Assembly (NCBI RefSeq): GCF_014486675.1
Contig: NZ_JACTAC010000006.1
Coordinates: 1-64,000, forward strand
Source of the DNA: Flavobacterium macrobrachii
GTDB lineage: Bacteria > Bacteroidota > Bacteroidia > Flavobacteriales > Flavobacteriaceae
DNA length: 64,000 bases
Reading direction: 5' to 3'
Shown: positions 28,133 through 36,513 of the stretch, in pieces
How positions within the stretch are numbered: the stretch's first letter is position 1
Layout: the number at the start of each line of letters is the position of its first letter
Notes under the pieces: generated by a model
What the model was told of the DNA's origin: nothing
The model's input: the letters and a program-made list of their open reading frames with translations, nothing else
Database searches by the model: none
Position numbers and translations under genes: made by a program

Positions 28133-28839
28133 AAACAACACTCCTATCCGTAATCAGCCTTTTCCTATTCGCATTTACTTGTTCTGGCGATAAAAAAGAA
28201 AATCTTGAAAGTCAAGCCAATGAAGCTATTGATGAAGTTGTTGGCAAATCTGCCGATGAATTTAATGGAAAATTAGATCAATTGTTAACCTTAGAAATGG
28301 CTTCCGAAATTTCGGGTTATGCCGCAGCAGAAGCTGAAAAAGACTATAATCAAGTATTAAAAAGTCCTGTTACACATTCGGTTTCCTATCAATGGGAAAA
28401 AGGAAGAAACAAGCAAATCAAAAATCCTATAAATGGTAAAATGATGGATATTCCAGCAAAGGATTTCATTCAACTTTCTTGGGTAAAAAACACCAATTTG
28501 AAAGAATTCAAATTCAATTATCATACACCAACGACCGAAGAACTTGCCAATGCCGATAAAGCGATGAATGAAAAAGCAAATGAAATGCAACAACAAGGAA
28601 AAGTAAATGCTACGCAAGCCGAAATGGCGAAAGGAATGGCAAGCGAAATGGCAAAAGGTCTTTCGTTTGACGAAATTAAAGGCGTTGGCGAGTATGCCGT
28701 TTGGAACAACAAACACAAAGAACTCATAGTGTTTTACAAAGGAATTCAATTTCAAATTACAGCCGAACTTTCAGATGACGAGAAGATTAACAAGCAAAAA
28801 AGCATTGAAACTTCAAAATTAATTATTAACAAACTTTAA
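28129..28839 (+). CDS. lipoprotein of unknown function
   Basis: Protein of 236 residues with a lipoprotein-type signal (MKTTLLSVISLFLFAFTC), where Cys18 would be lipidated and is followed by SGDKKE. The mature part is charged, with an acidic helical start (ESQANEAIDEVVGKSADEF) and a Met/Ala-rich helical stretch around 150-175 (KANEMQQQGKVNATQAEMAK). No enzymatic motif is seen. It is coupled to the upstream gene by an ATGA overlap and followed 11 bp later by another exported protein, so it is probably part of the same transcript. It may be a subunit of an envelope complex, but nothing in the sequence proves this. Confidence 0.78.
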   Translation: MKTTLLSVISLFLFAFTCSGDKKENLESQANEAIDEVVGKSADEFNGKLDQLLTLEMASEISGYAAAEAEKDYNQVLKSPVTHSVSYQWEKGRNKQIKNPINGKMMDIPAKDFIQLSWVKNTNLKEFKFNYHTPTTEELANADKAMNEKANEMQQQGKVNATQAEMAKGMASEMAKGLSFDEIKGVGEYAVWNNKHKELIVFYKGIQFQITAELSDDEKINKQKSIETSKLIINKL

Positions 28840-28850
28840 ATTTTAAAAAA

Positions 28851-29468
28851 ATGAAAACATTAAAATTATCAGTACTTATTCTAGTTTTCGCTATCGCAAA
28901 CTCATTTGCACAATCATTACCCGAGATGGTAAAATACGATTTCAAATTTGATTGGTTGGCTGCACATACCATCAATCAAAACATAAACGTTGGAACAGAA
29001 AGTGTTCACGGAATTGGCTATTGCCGTTTGTTTGTAAAAAATAAAACTACTGGAAATGAAGATCAAATTCAACCAACTGGTTTTAAATACATCGGAAATT
29101 ATGGACGCGTTTTTGAAGTGCCAAGAAATGGCGGAATGAAAGTAAGCAACGGAAACATCAAATCATTAATGAATACTAAAGTTCGCTTCCAGTTTGAACC
29201 TGCAAAATATGGCTACAAAACGATGAAAGAACTGGAAGACAATGCCTATTTCAAAATAGTTTATGAAATCAAAGTGTACAAGCCAATAAATGACGAAATT
29301 GTTGGAAAACAGGAAGTTATTGTTTTCTTAAAAGATGCCAAAGTGCCAGCAGTTACGTTAAATCAGGCTAAAAACACGACCAATATTCCAACGCGACCTG
29401 GATACATGCGTTTCAATAAAGCGAAATATAATTTAGGAATTGTGTACAGTATCGTTCCTGTAAATTAA
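28851..29468 (+). CDS. exported protein of unknown function (205 aa)
   Basis: A signal peptide (MKTLKLSVLILVFAIANSFAQ) precedes a beta-rich mature domain with no recognised motif. It has one cysteine (GIGYCRLFVKN), several Gly/Pro turns and a hydrophobic C-terminus (LGIVYSIVPVN). It starts 11 bp after the lipoprotein gene and ends 5 bp before the next, so it is part of the same run. Codon and base use are like its neighbours, with no sign of recent transfer. Confidence 0.75.
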   Translation: MKTLKLSVLILVFAIANSFAQSLPEMVKYDFKFDWLAAHTINQNINVGTESVHGIGYCRLFVKNKTTGNEDQIQPTGFKYIGNYGRVFEVPRNGGMKVSNGNIKSLMNTKVRFQFEPAKYGYKTMKELEDNAYFKIVYEIKVYKPINDEIVGKQEVIVFLKDAKVPAVTLNQAKNTTNIPTRPGYMRFNKAKYNLGIVYSIVPVN

Positions 29469-29473
29469 AAACA

Positions 29474-29863
29474 ATGAAAAAAATAATTCTACTACTGTTT
29501 ATTTGTCTTAAATCACAAGCCCAAATCCAGTTTTGGAATACAAATGCATCTTCCAAAATGCCTTTGTTTGAAGTAGAATGGAATAAAAAAACAACCATCT
29601 ATACAAAAGTTGGAAAAGAAACCAAACCCATGTATGTATTCAATAAAACGGCGGTACAAACTTTTAACGACCATGGCAAAACCAAATACCAAATGACAGT
29701 AGAAAACTCGGATAAAATTGCCAAACGCATTTTCGAAATCAGTTATACGCATTACCGACAAACGAATATTTATTTGGGCTATATCAAAACAACCTTTGTC
29801 TATCACGACAAAAGACCAACTAAAATAGTGGAAGAAAAATTTGAAACATTAAAAAATTCTTAG
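29474..29863 (+). CDS. small exported protein of unknown function (129 aa)
   Basis: A short signal peptide (MKKIILLLFICLKSQAQ) precedes about 112 mature residues rich in Lys, Thr and aromatics (for example FEVEWNKKTTIYTKVG and YTHYRQTNIYLGYIKTTF). No family is recognised. It begins 5 bp after the preceding stop and ends 10 bp before the next start, consistent with an operon. It is too short for a classical outer membrane barrel; a small periplasmic partner of the neighbouring gene products is one possibility. Confidence 0.7.
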   Translation: MKKIILLLFICLKSQAQIQFWNTNASSKMPLFEVEWNKKTTIYTKVGKETKPMYVFNKTAVQTFNDHGKTKYQMTVENSDKIAKRIFEISYTHYRQTNIYLGYIKTTFVYHDKRPTKIVEEKFETLKNS

Positions 29864-29873
29864 ACTAAAAATC

Positions 29874-30362
29874 ATGAAAAAAATCATAACCTTAGCCATG
29901 CTTTTAGTAGCATTTAGTGGTTTCGCTCAAATAGTTCAGGGCGAAATCACCATCAAAGAACAATCAAAAATGGAGCTTACCGCAAAATCAAACAAAGCAG
30001 TAAATCTTTTTGCCGATTTTAGAGAAAACAAATATCCAATTCATTTTGTGTTCACCGCATCGGATGTTCCATTGAATAGCGACAAAAAAGAAGTCGTTCA
30101 ATTTGTGTTTTCAACTACAGTAAAAAAAGACGGAAAAACTATTGGAACTATAAAACGCAGTCCAATGCCTTTCTTTCCCGGCAATATGTTCATGCCAATA
30201 GAAACATTTGATGTAATTTCTGTTCTATCCAACATTCAAACCAATACACCTGAAACCGTTTCTGAAATCCCAAAAGGCAATTATGAAATCATCTTGGAAG
30301 CAAAACCAATTGGCGTAAAAGGACAAATCACTTCAACAACTTTATTTTTAAAAGTCAGCTAA
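29874..30362 (+). CDS. exported protein of unknown function (162 aa)
   Basis: A signal peptide (MKKIITLAMLLVAFSGFAQ) precedes a beta-rich domain, with segments such as IHFVFTASDVPLNSDKKEVV and FVFSTTVKKDGKTIG, ending in TSTTLFLKVS. The sheet-like alternation suggests an immunoglobulin-like or similar beta-sandwich, but no family is recognised. It lies in the same tightly packed run of exported proteins, 10 bp from the upstream gene and 3 bp from the downstream gene. Confidence 0.7.
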   Translation: MKKIITLAMLLVAFSGFAQIVQGEITIKEQSKMELTAKSNKAVNLFADFRENKYPIHFVFTASDVPLNSDKKEVVQFVFSTTVKKDGKTIGTIKRSPMPFFPGNMFMPIETFDVISVLSNIQTNTPETVSEIPKGNYEIILEAKPIGVKGQITSTTLFLKVS

Positions 30363-30365
30363 ATC

Positions 30366-31598
30366 ATGAAAAAAATAATACTATTGATTTTATGTTTGAG
30401 TGTTTCGGGTTTTGCCCAACAAAAAATCAAAGCAAAGCCAAAAAGCAACATTCCGTTGATTAAAGACCAACCAAAGACAAATGTTCCAATACTAACGGAT
30501 GCCGATGAATTATTGGTCATAAAAAGTAATGAACCCAATCCTGATGATTTGTTGGACATCACGGTTGCAATTCCAAAGCCAAAAACACCAAATGCGGGTC
30601 AATCGATTACTAACGAAATTGGTTTGAATGGTGAGTTTACTTTCAATAAAAAAATTGGCTTTTCGGTAAATGCGCCCGAAGGTGTTTTGGTTTCCTATTT
30701 CTATTTCAATACCAAAAATGGATACGCCATGCAAGATTGGAAAGGCATTAAAGCCATGCTTACCGAAAATCCAGAAGGCGAAATGACACAAATTAAAAAT
30801 GCCAACAACGATTTTTATCAATACATCAAAAGCTCAGAAGGCAATTTTGTAATGAAAGCAGGAAGCGGACAATCAATGGTTGTACATGATATCCAAACAG
30901 AAATGTTGAGCAAAGAACTCTTTAAAACCTTCAAAAAAACAGGGAATAAAATGGGTAAAGTAGGCGGAAACAAATACCCAAGAGTAGAGTATTCAGGAAC
31001 ATTTGAAGGCAAAAAAATGTCTATTTGGTTGTCCAATTCGCAAGATGTTCTGTTAGATACAAAGTTCACTCACAGCCTTTCTGGTTATTGGGGTTTAGGT
31101 TTTATAGCAAGTCCAACAGGAACAACCTATATGATTACCGGAATTGTTGGTGATGGCGTTTCCATTTTTATGAATTATATTGAAAATGCCAACGTTAGCT
31201 TTTCAGGAAAAGGATACAAACCAATAGGTGAAATGACTGGTGGAAATGCAGGCGCTTTTTCTCAAACCAGCGACATTCAAGATTTACCATTTGCAAATCA
31301 AGTTAATAATGCCGATGCCACTGCTAATTATTATGACATGATGATTAGTCTTGTAAATCAATCGATTGCCGAACACCAATCAGGTTTAAAAGAAGCGCAA
31401 AAAAACAATGATGCAACTGCTATAAAAAGACACAACTGCTTAATTACTTGTACAAAAAATGAAAAAACCAGATTAGAAAAAGTAAAAGAAGAACACATCA
31501 AAATTATAAATCAATATAAAAATGATGATGAAAAACGCGATGAAAAAATAAATCAATTAATGGAAACACAAGGAATGCCAAAACCTTGTAGTTGTTAA
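30366..31598 (+). CDS. exported protein of unknown function (410 aa), last of the run
   Basis: A signal peptide (MKKIILLILCLSVSGFAQ) is followed by a Pro/Lys-rich stretch (about 20-70), a central beta-rich domain (about 80-300, including SGYWGLGFIASPTGTTYMIT), and a helical, charged C-terminus (about 325-395, including KNEKTRLEKVKEEHIKII) that may form a coiled coil. It ends PKPCSC, with two terminal cysteines. No known family is recognised. It is followed by a good terminator, which defines the end of the seven-gene unit begun at 25589. Confidence 0.75.
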   Translation: MKKIILLILCLSVSGFAQQKIKAKPKSNIPLIKDQPKTNVPILTDADELLVIKSNEPNPDDLLDITVAIPKPKTPNAGQSITNEIGLNGEFTFNKKIGFSVNAPEGVLVSYFYFNTKNGYAMQDWKGIKAMLTENPEGEMTQIKNANNDFYQYIKSSEGNFVMKAGSGQSMVVHDIQTEMLSKELFKTFKKTGNKMGKVGGNKYPRVEYSGTFEGKKMSIWLSNSQDVLLDTKFTHSLSGYWGLGFIASPTGTTYMITGIVGDGVSIFMNYIENANVSFSGKGYKPIGEMTGGNAGAFSQTSDIQDLPFANQVNNADATANYYDMMISLVNQSIAEHQSGLKEAQKNNDATAIKRHNCLITCTKNEKTRLEKVKEEHIKIINQYKNDDEKRDEKINQLMETQGMPKPCSC

Positions 31599-31622
31599 AT
31601 AAGTAGGTTAGTTTTTTGAGAG

Positions 31623-31657
31623 AACCGTTTCAATTTTTTTGAAGCGGTTTTTTTTGA
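31623..31657 (+). terminator. Rho-independent terminator closing the exported-protein operon
   Basis: An 11-bp stem, AACCGTTTCAA with TTGAAGCGGTT (one G-T pair), a T5 loop and a long T-run. Confidence 0.88.
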
Positions 31658-31711
31658 TGTTTACCTTTTTGACAACAATACACTAACGGTAAACTAAACA
31701 CATTATTTACC

Positions 31712-33286
31712 ATGAAAAAAATTACTTTACTTATTCTATTCATTTCATCGGCTGTATTTTCTCAGACGGAACAAACCCTAAACTATGCTTGGGCTTTTCC
31801 AACCAAAGTAAACAACAAAATTGTTTTTGTAAGAACGGAACCCAACTTTGGAACCGAACTTTGGGTAAGCGATGGAACCGAAGCAGGAACAACCATCTTA
31901 ATGGACATCATTCCTGGAAACGCAAGTAGTAATCCATTCAATCTAACAGCAATTGACAATGTTATTTATTTTACTGTTAATGATCATCAAATATGGCGAA
32001 CTGATGGAACAACTGTTGGAACTTACAATATGATAACTAACCCAAACATAACCAATGTAGGCGGATTTATAAAAGCTAATAATTTCATCTTTTTTCATGA
32101 AGGAACAACAGGTTCTAGTGGTATTCGAAATATTTGGCGAATGCAAACCACACCAAATTCAGCTGTAGAAGTACTGCAAGCAACAAACCAATCATTTCAA
32201 AATGTAGATAGAGGATTTTATAATCTTGATGATGATAATTTGCTTATTAATGTTAGAACTTTAGCGCATGGTTGGTCAATTTGGAGAACAAATGGCTTGG
32301 TAAGTGAACTTGTAAAAGATTTAAACCCAAACAATGTTTCAGACAGAGTTCAAATGAGTAGCGCAAAAAAAATTGACAATACCATTTATTTTTCTGGTTT
32401 CACAACTGAATATGGACACGAACCATTTACAACAAATGGAACAACTCCAGAAACTATCTTACTAAAAGATATTTTTGTTAGCAATAATTATTTTGACACT
32501 TCAGGAGCAACCAATTTTTATAAAGTTGGCAACATTATTTATTTTACAGCAAAAGACAACACTAATGGTTTAGAGCTTTGGAAAACCAATGGAACTGCTG
32601 CTGGAACCGAAATGATAAAAGATATTACTCCAGGAAATAATTCAAACAGTTGGTCGCCAAATTCATTTATTGAGTTCAACAATCAACTCTATTTTTCCAA
32701 AAATGATGAAATAAATGGTTCTCAAATCTGGAAATCAGACGGTACTAATGATGGAACAGTAATGGTAACTTCCAATCCACAAACCACATTTTATGGAAAC
32801 CAATTAATTAAGTATAATAACTTACTATTCTACAGCGCATACAATCAAACAAATGGTGTCGAATTGTGGATGCTCGATTCAGATGATAATGCAACATTAG
32901 TTCAAGATATTACTCCTGGAAATGAAGGTTCAGATCCAGGTGACTTCATTGAATTAAATGGATATTTATATTTTATGGCGTCAACTAACGGAAATGCAAC
33001 AGGGAGAAAAATATTTAGATTAAATTCACAAACGTTAGAAACAAACAGTTCAAAAAACAATACGATTTCAGTGTATCCAAACCCAGCAAATGGAATTTTT
33101 CACATTGAAAACACAGTTGAAAATCAATTAGAATATACAGTTTATGACCAAAATGGAAAAAAAATAAATCATTCTCAAAATGGAGATTCTATCGACATCA
33201 CTAACCAAGCATCGGGAATTTACTTTTTAAAGATTTTCAATGCAACTCAAAATATAGTATCAATAAAAAAAATAATCAAACACTAA
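31712..33286 (+). CDS. T9SS-exported protein with ELWxSDGT repeats
   Basis: Protein of 524 residues. A signal peptide (MKKITLLILFISSAVFSQ) precedes repeated ELWxSDGT-type units: ELWVSDGTEAGTTILMDI, QIWRTDGTTVGTYN, LELWKTNGTAAGTEMIKDI, QIWKSDGTNDGTVMV and VELWMLDSDDNATLV. They probably form a propeller-like fold. The C-terminal 75 residues or so form a type A sorting domain beginning SVYPNPANGIFHIEN and ending SIKKIIKH. The family is exported across the outer membrane by the type IX system and anchored or released. Own terminator downstream; single-gene unit. Its ligand or substrate cannot be told. Confidence 0.9.
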   Translation: MKKITLLILFISSAVFSQTEQTLNYAWAFPTKVNNKIVFVRTEPNFGTELWVSDGTEAGTTILMDIIPGNASSNPFNLTAIDNVIYFTVNDHQIWRTDGTTVGTYNMITNPNITNVGGFIKANNFIFFHEGTTGSSGIRNIWRMQTTPNSAVEVLQATNQSFQNVDRGFYNLDDDNLLINVRTLAHGWSIWRTNGLVSELVKDLNPNNVSDRVQMSSAKKIDNTIYFSGFTTEYGHEPFTTNGTTPETILLKDIFVSNNYFDTSGATNFYKVGNIIYFTAKDNTNGLELWKTNGTAAGTEMIKDITPGNNSNSWSPNSFIEFNNQLYFSKNDEINGSQIWKSDGTNDGTVMVTSNPQTTFYGNQLIKYNNLLFYSAYNQTNGVELWMLDSDDNATLVQDITPGNEGSDPGDFIELNGYLYFMASTNGNATGRKIFRLNSQTLETNSSKNNTISVYPNPANGIFHIENTVENQLEYTVYDQNGKKINHSQNGDSIDITNQASGIYFLKIFNATQNIVSIKKIIKH

Positions 33287-33307
33287 TTTTCACTTTTAAT
33301 TCAAGCT

Positions 33308-33339
33308 AAAACCGTCACAAAATGAGACGGTTTTTTTTT
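33308..33339 (+). terminator. Rho-independent terminator after the T9SS cargo gene
   Basis: Stem AAACCGTC with GACGGTTT and a 9-nt loop, followed by a T-run. Confidence 0.85.
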
Positions 33340-33389
33340 ATTTACAAAATCGGTTTTGATTACTTTATCTACAAAAAAACGCTCAATCT

Positions 33390-33420
33390 TTTGATACCTT
33401 TTTTTGTTTTTTTACATTTG
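33390..33420 (+). promoter_or_regulatory. full TTTG-N19-TAnnTTTG promoter for the DUF3108/tdo unit
   Basis: A -33 TTTG (33390-33393) and the -7 box TACATTTG (33413-33420) are separated by 19 bp, as in the Bacteroidota consensus. The ATG at 33461 is 40 bp downstream. Confidence 0.7.
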
Positions 33421-33460
33421 GAACAATAATTGTACTTACCAAAGAAAAATTACAAAATCA

Positions 33461-34240
33461 ATGAAAAAAGTTATCGTTTTACTGTTGTTTTTTATTGCTG
33501 TAAGTTTCAACACCCAAAAACCAGTTGCCTATGATGTTGGCGAATGGTTCAAATTCCGAATTCATTATGGTTTTATCAATGCTGGATATGCAACTCTTGA
33601 GGTTAAAGAAGCTGTAAAAGACAATAAAAAAGTATATCATACTATCGGGAAAGGCTATACCGTTGGAATGTCACGCTTTTTTTTCAAAGTAGATGATACT
33701 TATGAAAGCTATTTTGACAAAATCACAAATAAACCTTATCAATTTGTTAGAAAAATTGACGAAGGCGGTTATACTAAAAATCAAGAAGGCTTTTTCAATC
33801 AAGACAATAACAAAGTCCTAGTAAAAGATCATAAAAAGAAAACAGAAAAAACATTTCCAGTTACAGAAAATGTTCAAGACATATTGTCAACCTTTTATTT
33901 TCTTAGAAATCATCCTAATATTGACAAACTAAAAGTTGGAGAATCTGTTATTGTTGATATGTTTTTTGATGATGAAGTTTTTAAGTTTAAGTTAAAATTT
34001 ATCGGTAGAGAAGATTTAAAAACTAAATTTGGAACCGTTCCAACAATGATTTTTAGACCTTTAGTACAAACTGGTAGAGTTTTTAAAGAAGAAGAAAGTC
34101 TAACCGTTTGGATTTCAGATGATGAAAACAAATTACCATTAAGAATAAAAGCTAGCCTAGCGGTAGGTTCAATAAAAGCTGATTTAGATGGTTTTAAAGG
34201 ATTAAAAAATCCTTTTATGATTAAAGTAAAAAAGAAATGA
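33461..34240 (+). CDS. DUF3108-family exported protein
   Basis: Protein of 259 residues with an N-terminal signal peptide (MKKVIVLLLFFIAVSFNTQ) and a beta-rich mature part with the DUF3108 pattern: the start VGEWFKFRIHYGFINAGYA, central YESYFDKITNKPYQFVRKI, and the end WISDDENKLPLRIKASLAVG. The family is periplasmic or outer-membrane associated and of unknown role. An upstream TTG frame from 33404 is excluded because the promoter lies over it. The stop overlaps the tdo start by 4 bp (ATGA), giving an odd coupling between an envelope protein and a tryptophan-degrading enzyme. Confidence 0.85.
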   Translation: MKKVIVLLLFFIAVSFNTQKPVAYDVGEWFKFRIHYGFINAGYATLEVKEAVKDNKKVYHTIGKGYTVGMSRFFFKVDDTYESYFDKITNKPYQFVRKIDEGGYTKNQEGFFNQDNNKVLVKDHKKKTEKTFPVTENVQDILSTFYFLRNHPNIDKLKVGESVIVDMFFDDEVFKFKLKFIGREDLKTKFGTVPTMIFRPLVQTGRVFKEEESLTVWISDDENKLPLRIKASLAVGSIKADLDGFKGLKNPFMIKVKKK

Positions 34241-35172
34241 GCAACCTAACCAACCAAAACGAAACCATATTAGAAGCTTTAGAACAAAAATTTGAAGCCA
34301 TAAACCAAAAAACCGAAACGCATCTCGAAGGATTACTTTGGTCAAAACCAATCACCTATTGGGATTATATTCAAACGGATGCGTTACTAAATCTTCAAAT
34401 CCAAAGAACCGTTTTGCCCGACGAAATGGTTTTTATTATGTATCATCAAGTCAACGAATTATTGTTCAAAATGATACTTTGGGAAATCGACCAATTGTGT
34501 CATACCGATAAACCTGAAACTGGATATTTTACTGAAAAACTAAGAAGAATTAGTCGCTATTTTGATATGTTGACTACTTCATTTGACATCATGCGCGACG
34601 GAATGGAAGTGGAACAATACATGAAATTCCGAAATACTTTAACTCCAGCGAGTGGTTTTCAAAGTGCGCAATATAGAATGATTGAATTCTCGTCAACTGA
34701 TTTAATTAACCTAATCGACTACCGATTTAGAGCATCAATTGACAGAAACACACCCTATTCTCATGCATTTGAACACCTTTATTGGCAAGCTGCAGGAAAA
34801 GATTATCACACAGGCAAAAAAAGCACATTATTAGTAAACTTTGAGAAAAAATACCGCCAAGAATTTCTTCGCTATATGGAAGAATACAATACGATAAACA
34901 TTTGGCAAAAATTCAAACAACTTCCTTTAGAAGACCAAAAAGATTTAGAATTAGTAAAAGCAATGCGCCATTATGATTATACGGTTAACGTAACCTGGGT
35001 TATGGGACATTTGAACGCTGCCAAAAAATATATTGAAAGCGGTCAAGGTTCAGGCGAAGCAACTGGCGGAAGCGATTGGAAAAAATACATGCATCCAAAA
35101 TACCAACGAAGAATATTCTTCCCTGAACTTTGGAGTGAAGACGAATTAAAAAATTGGGGCGAAGGACTATAA
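34237..35172 (+). CDS. tryptophan 2,3-dioxygenase
   Basis: Heme enzyme of 311 residues that oxidises L-tryptophan to N-formylkynurenine, the first step of kynurenine breakdown. Family signatures include MVFIMYHQVNELLFKMILWE (active-site histidine region), RFRNTLTPASGFQSAQYR-like FRNTLTPASGFQSAQYRMIE, the heme-ligand region TVNVTWVMGHLNAA, and the C-terminal GEATGGSDWKKYMHPKYQRR. Length is close to Xanthomonas TDO (298). It overlaps the DUF3108 gene by 4 bp and precedes the M23 gene by 9 bp. No kynureninase or formamidase is adjacent. Often called kynA. Confidence 0.94.
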   Translation: MSNLTNQNETILEALEQKFEAINQKTETHLEGLLWSKPITYWDYIQTDALLNLQIQRTVLPDEMVFIMYHQVNELLFKMILWEIDQLCHTDKPETGYFTEKLRRISRYFDMLTTSFDIMRDGMEVEQYMKFRNTLTPASGFQSAQYRMIEFSSTDLINLIDYRFRASIDRNTPYSHAFEHLYWQAAGKDYHTGKKSTLLVNFEKKYRQEFLRYMEEYNTINIWQKFKQLPLEDQKDLELVKAMRHYDYTVNVTWVMGHLNAAKKYIESGQGSGEATGGSDWKKYMHPKYQRRIFFPELWSEDELKNWGEGL

Positions 35173-35181
35173 AATCAAAAA

Positions 35182-36420
35182 ATGTCAAAATTTTTTCAAA
35201 AAATACTACTGCTTTTACCACTACTCTTTTTTGTAATTTCTTGCGAAAAAACAAAAGAAGAAGAATACGTTATTGAAAATCCAAAAGCTAAAGTCATTGA
35301 TTTTGGCTTCAACCTCAACGAATTCAATGTAGTTAACGACACCATAGAATCAGGCGATACATTTGGAAGTATTATTGACAAACAAAATCTTAACGGCAAT
35401 CAGGTTTATGATGTAGTGGCAAAAGTTAAAGATACTTTTGACGTTCGTTCCATCAGAAAAGGAAAACCTTATACCATTCTGAGAACCAAAGACAGAAAAC
35501 ATAAAATTCAATATTTCATTTATCAACCCGATAAATTGAGTTATTACATAGTTGATTTTAGAGATTCTATTCAAGCTCATAAAAAAACCCGACCTGTAAC
35601 ATTCAAAACAAGAACTATTGCAGGAAAACTAAACGGTTCATTATCAGAAACGCTGCAAAACTTAAAAGTTGATCCTTCGTTAGCACCAAGAATTGCCAAA
35701 ATTTATGCATGGTCAATCGACTTTTTCAAACTTCAGAAAGGAGATGAATTTGCACTAAAATTCACCGAAAGATACATCAATGACACTGTTTACGATGGTG
35801 TAGACAGTTTAAAAGCTTCCTTTTTTGAATACAAAGGAAAAAAAATCTATGCTTTTCCGTTCAAACCTGATGAAAATGCTCAAAAACAAGAATACTATGA
35901 TGAAGAAGGAAAAACACTAAAAAATTTTTTCCTAAAAGCACCATTAAAATTCATCAACATTACATCACGTTACACTAAAAATCGCTTTCATCCAGTGCAA
36001 AAAAGATGGAAAGCGCATAACGGAACCGATTATGCCGCGCCAACCGGAACGCCAATTATGTCAACCGCTGCTGGCGTTGTAGAACAAGCTGGTTTTACAA
36101 CTGGAAACGGAAATTTTGTTAAAGTAAAACATGACAGAACCTACGCAACGCAATACCTTCACATGTCGAAAATATTGGTAAAACGCGGACAAAGAGTTAC
36201 ACAAGGACAAGTAATTGGAAAAGTTGGAAGTACTGGTTTGGCAACTGGACCACACGTTTGTTATCGTTTTTGGAAAAATGGTGTTCAAGTAGATGCTTTA
36301 AAATTAAAATTACCAAATTCTACTCCAATGGATTCTCGCTACAAGCAAAAATACATAGAATACATGACGCCTTTAAAACGTGAATTGGATAGCGTTGCAA
36401 CAGCCAATTCCAAAAAATAA
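35182..36420 (+). CDS. M23-family (LytM) peptidase lipoprotein with altered HxH motif
   Basis: Protein of 412 residues with a lipoprotein signal (MSKFFQKILLLLPLLFFVISC), where Cys21 would be lipidated. The LytM domain occupies about residues 265-385. Zinc motif HxxxD is intact (His279, Asp283 in HNGTDYAAPTGTPI) and YLHMSKI is present, but the usual HxH near GPHLH is GPHVC (His358, Cys360). Cys could still bind zinc, so activity is possible but not assured. The middle region (about 45-200) contains two-domain linkers seen in envelope M23 proteins. It is the third gene of the DUF3108-tdo-M23 run. Expected role: cleavage of peptidoglycan cross-links or activation of an amidase. Confidence 0.88.
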   Translation: MSKFFQKILLLLPLLFFVISCEKTKEEEYVIENPKAKVIDFGFNLNEFNVVNDTIESGDTFGSIIDKQNLNGNQVYDVVAKVKDTFDVRSIRKGKPYTILRTKDRKHKIQYFIYQPDKLSYYIVDFRDSIQAHKKTRPVTFKTRTIAGKLNGSLSETLQNLKVDPSLAPRIAKIYAWSIDFFKLQKGDEFALKFTERYINDTVYDGVDSLKASFFEYKGKKIYAFPFKPDENAQKQEYYDEEGKTLKNFFLKAPLKFINITSRYTKNRFHPVQKRWKAHNGTDYAAPTGTPIMSTAAGVVEQAGFTTGNGNFVKVKHDRTYATQYLHMSKILVKRGQRVTQGQVIGKVGSTGLATGPHVCYRFWKNGVQVDALKLKLPNSTPMDSRYKQKYIEYMTPLKRELDSVATANSKK

Positions 36421-36486
36421 CGTAATTTTTTCTCAACTACAACGTTAGCGTAAAATTAGCATGATATTATTTCCCAATGATATTTG

Positions 36487-36494
36487 TAAATTTG
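36487..36494 (+). promoter_or_regulatory. -7 promoter box for pgi
   Basis: TAAATTTG, an exact TAnnTTTG match, 19 bp before the pgi ATG. Confidence 0.6.
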
Positions 36495-36513
36495 GCACTC
36501 AAATTGTGAAAAA

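Noticed and set aside
28357-28755. 132-codon minus-strand frame within the lipoprotein gene
   Set aside because: His/Phe/Cys-rich shadow translation of a helical, charged coding region.
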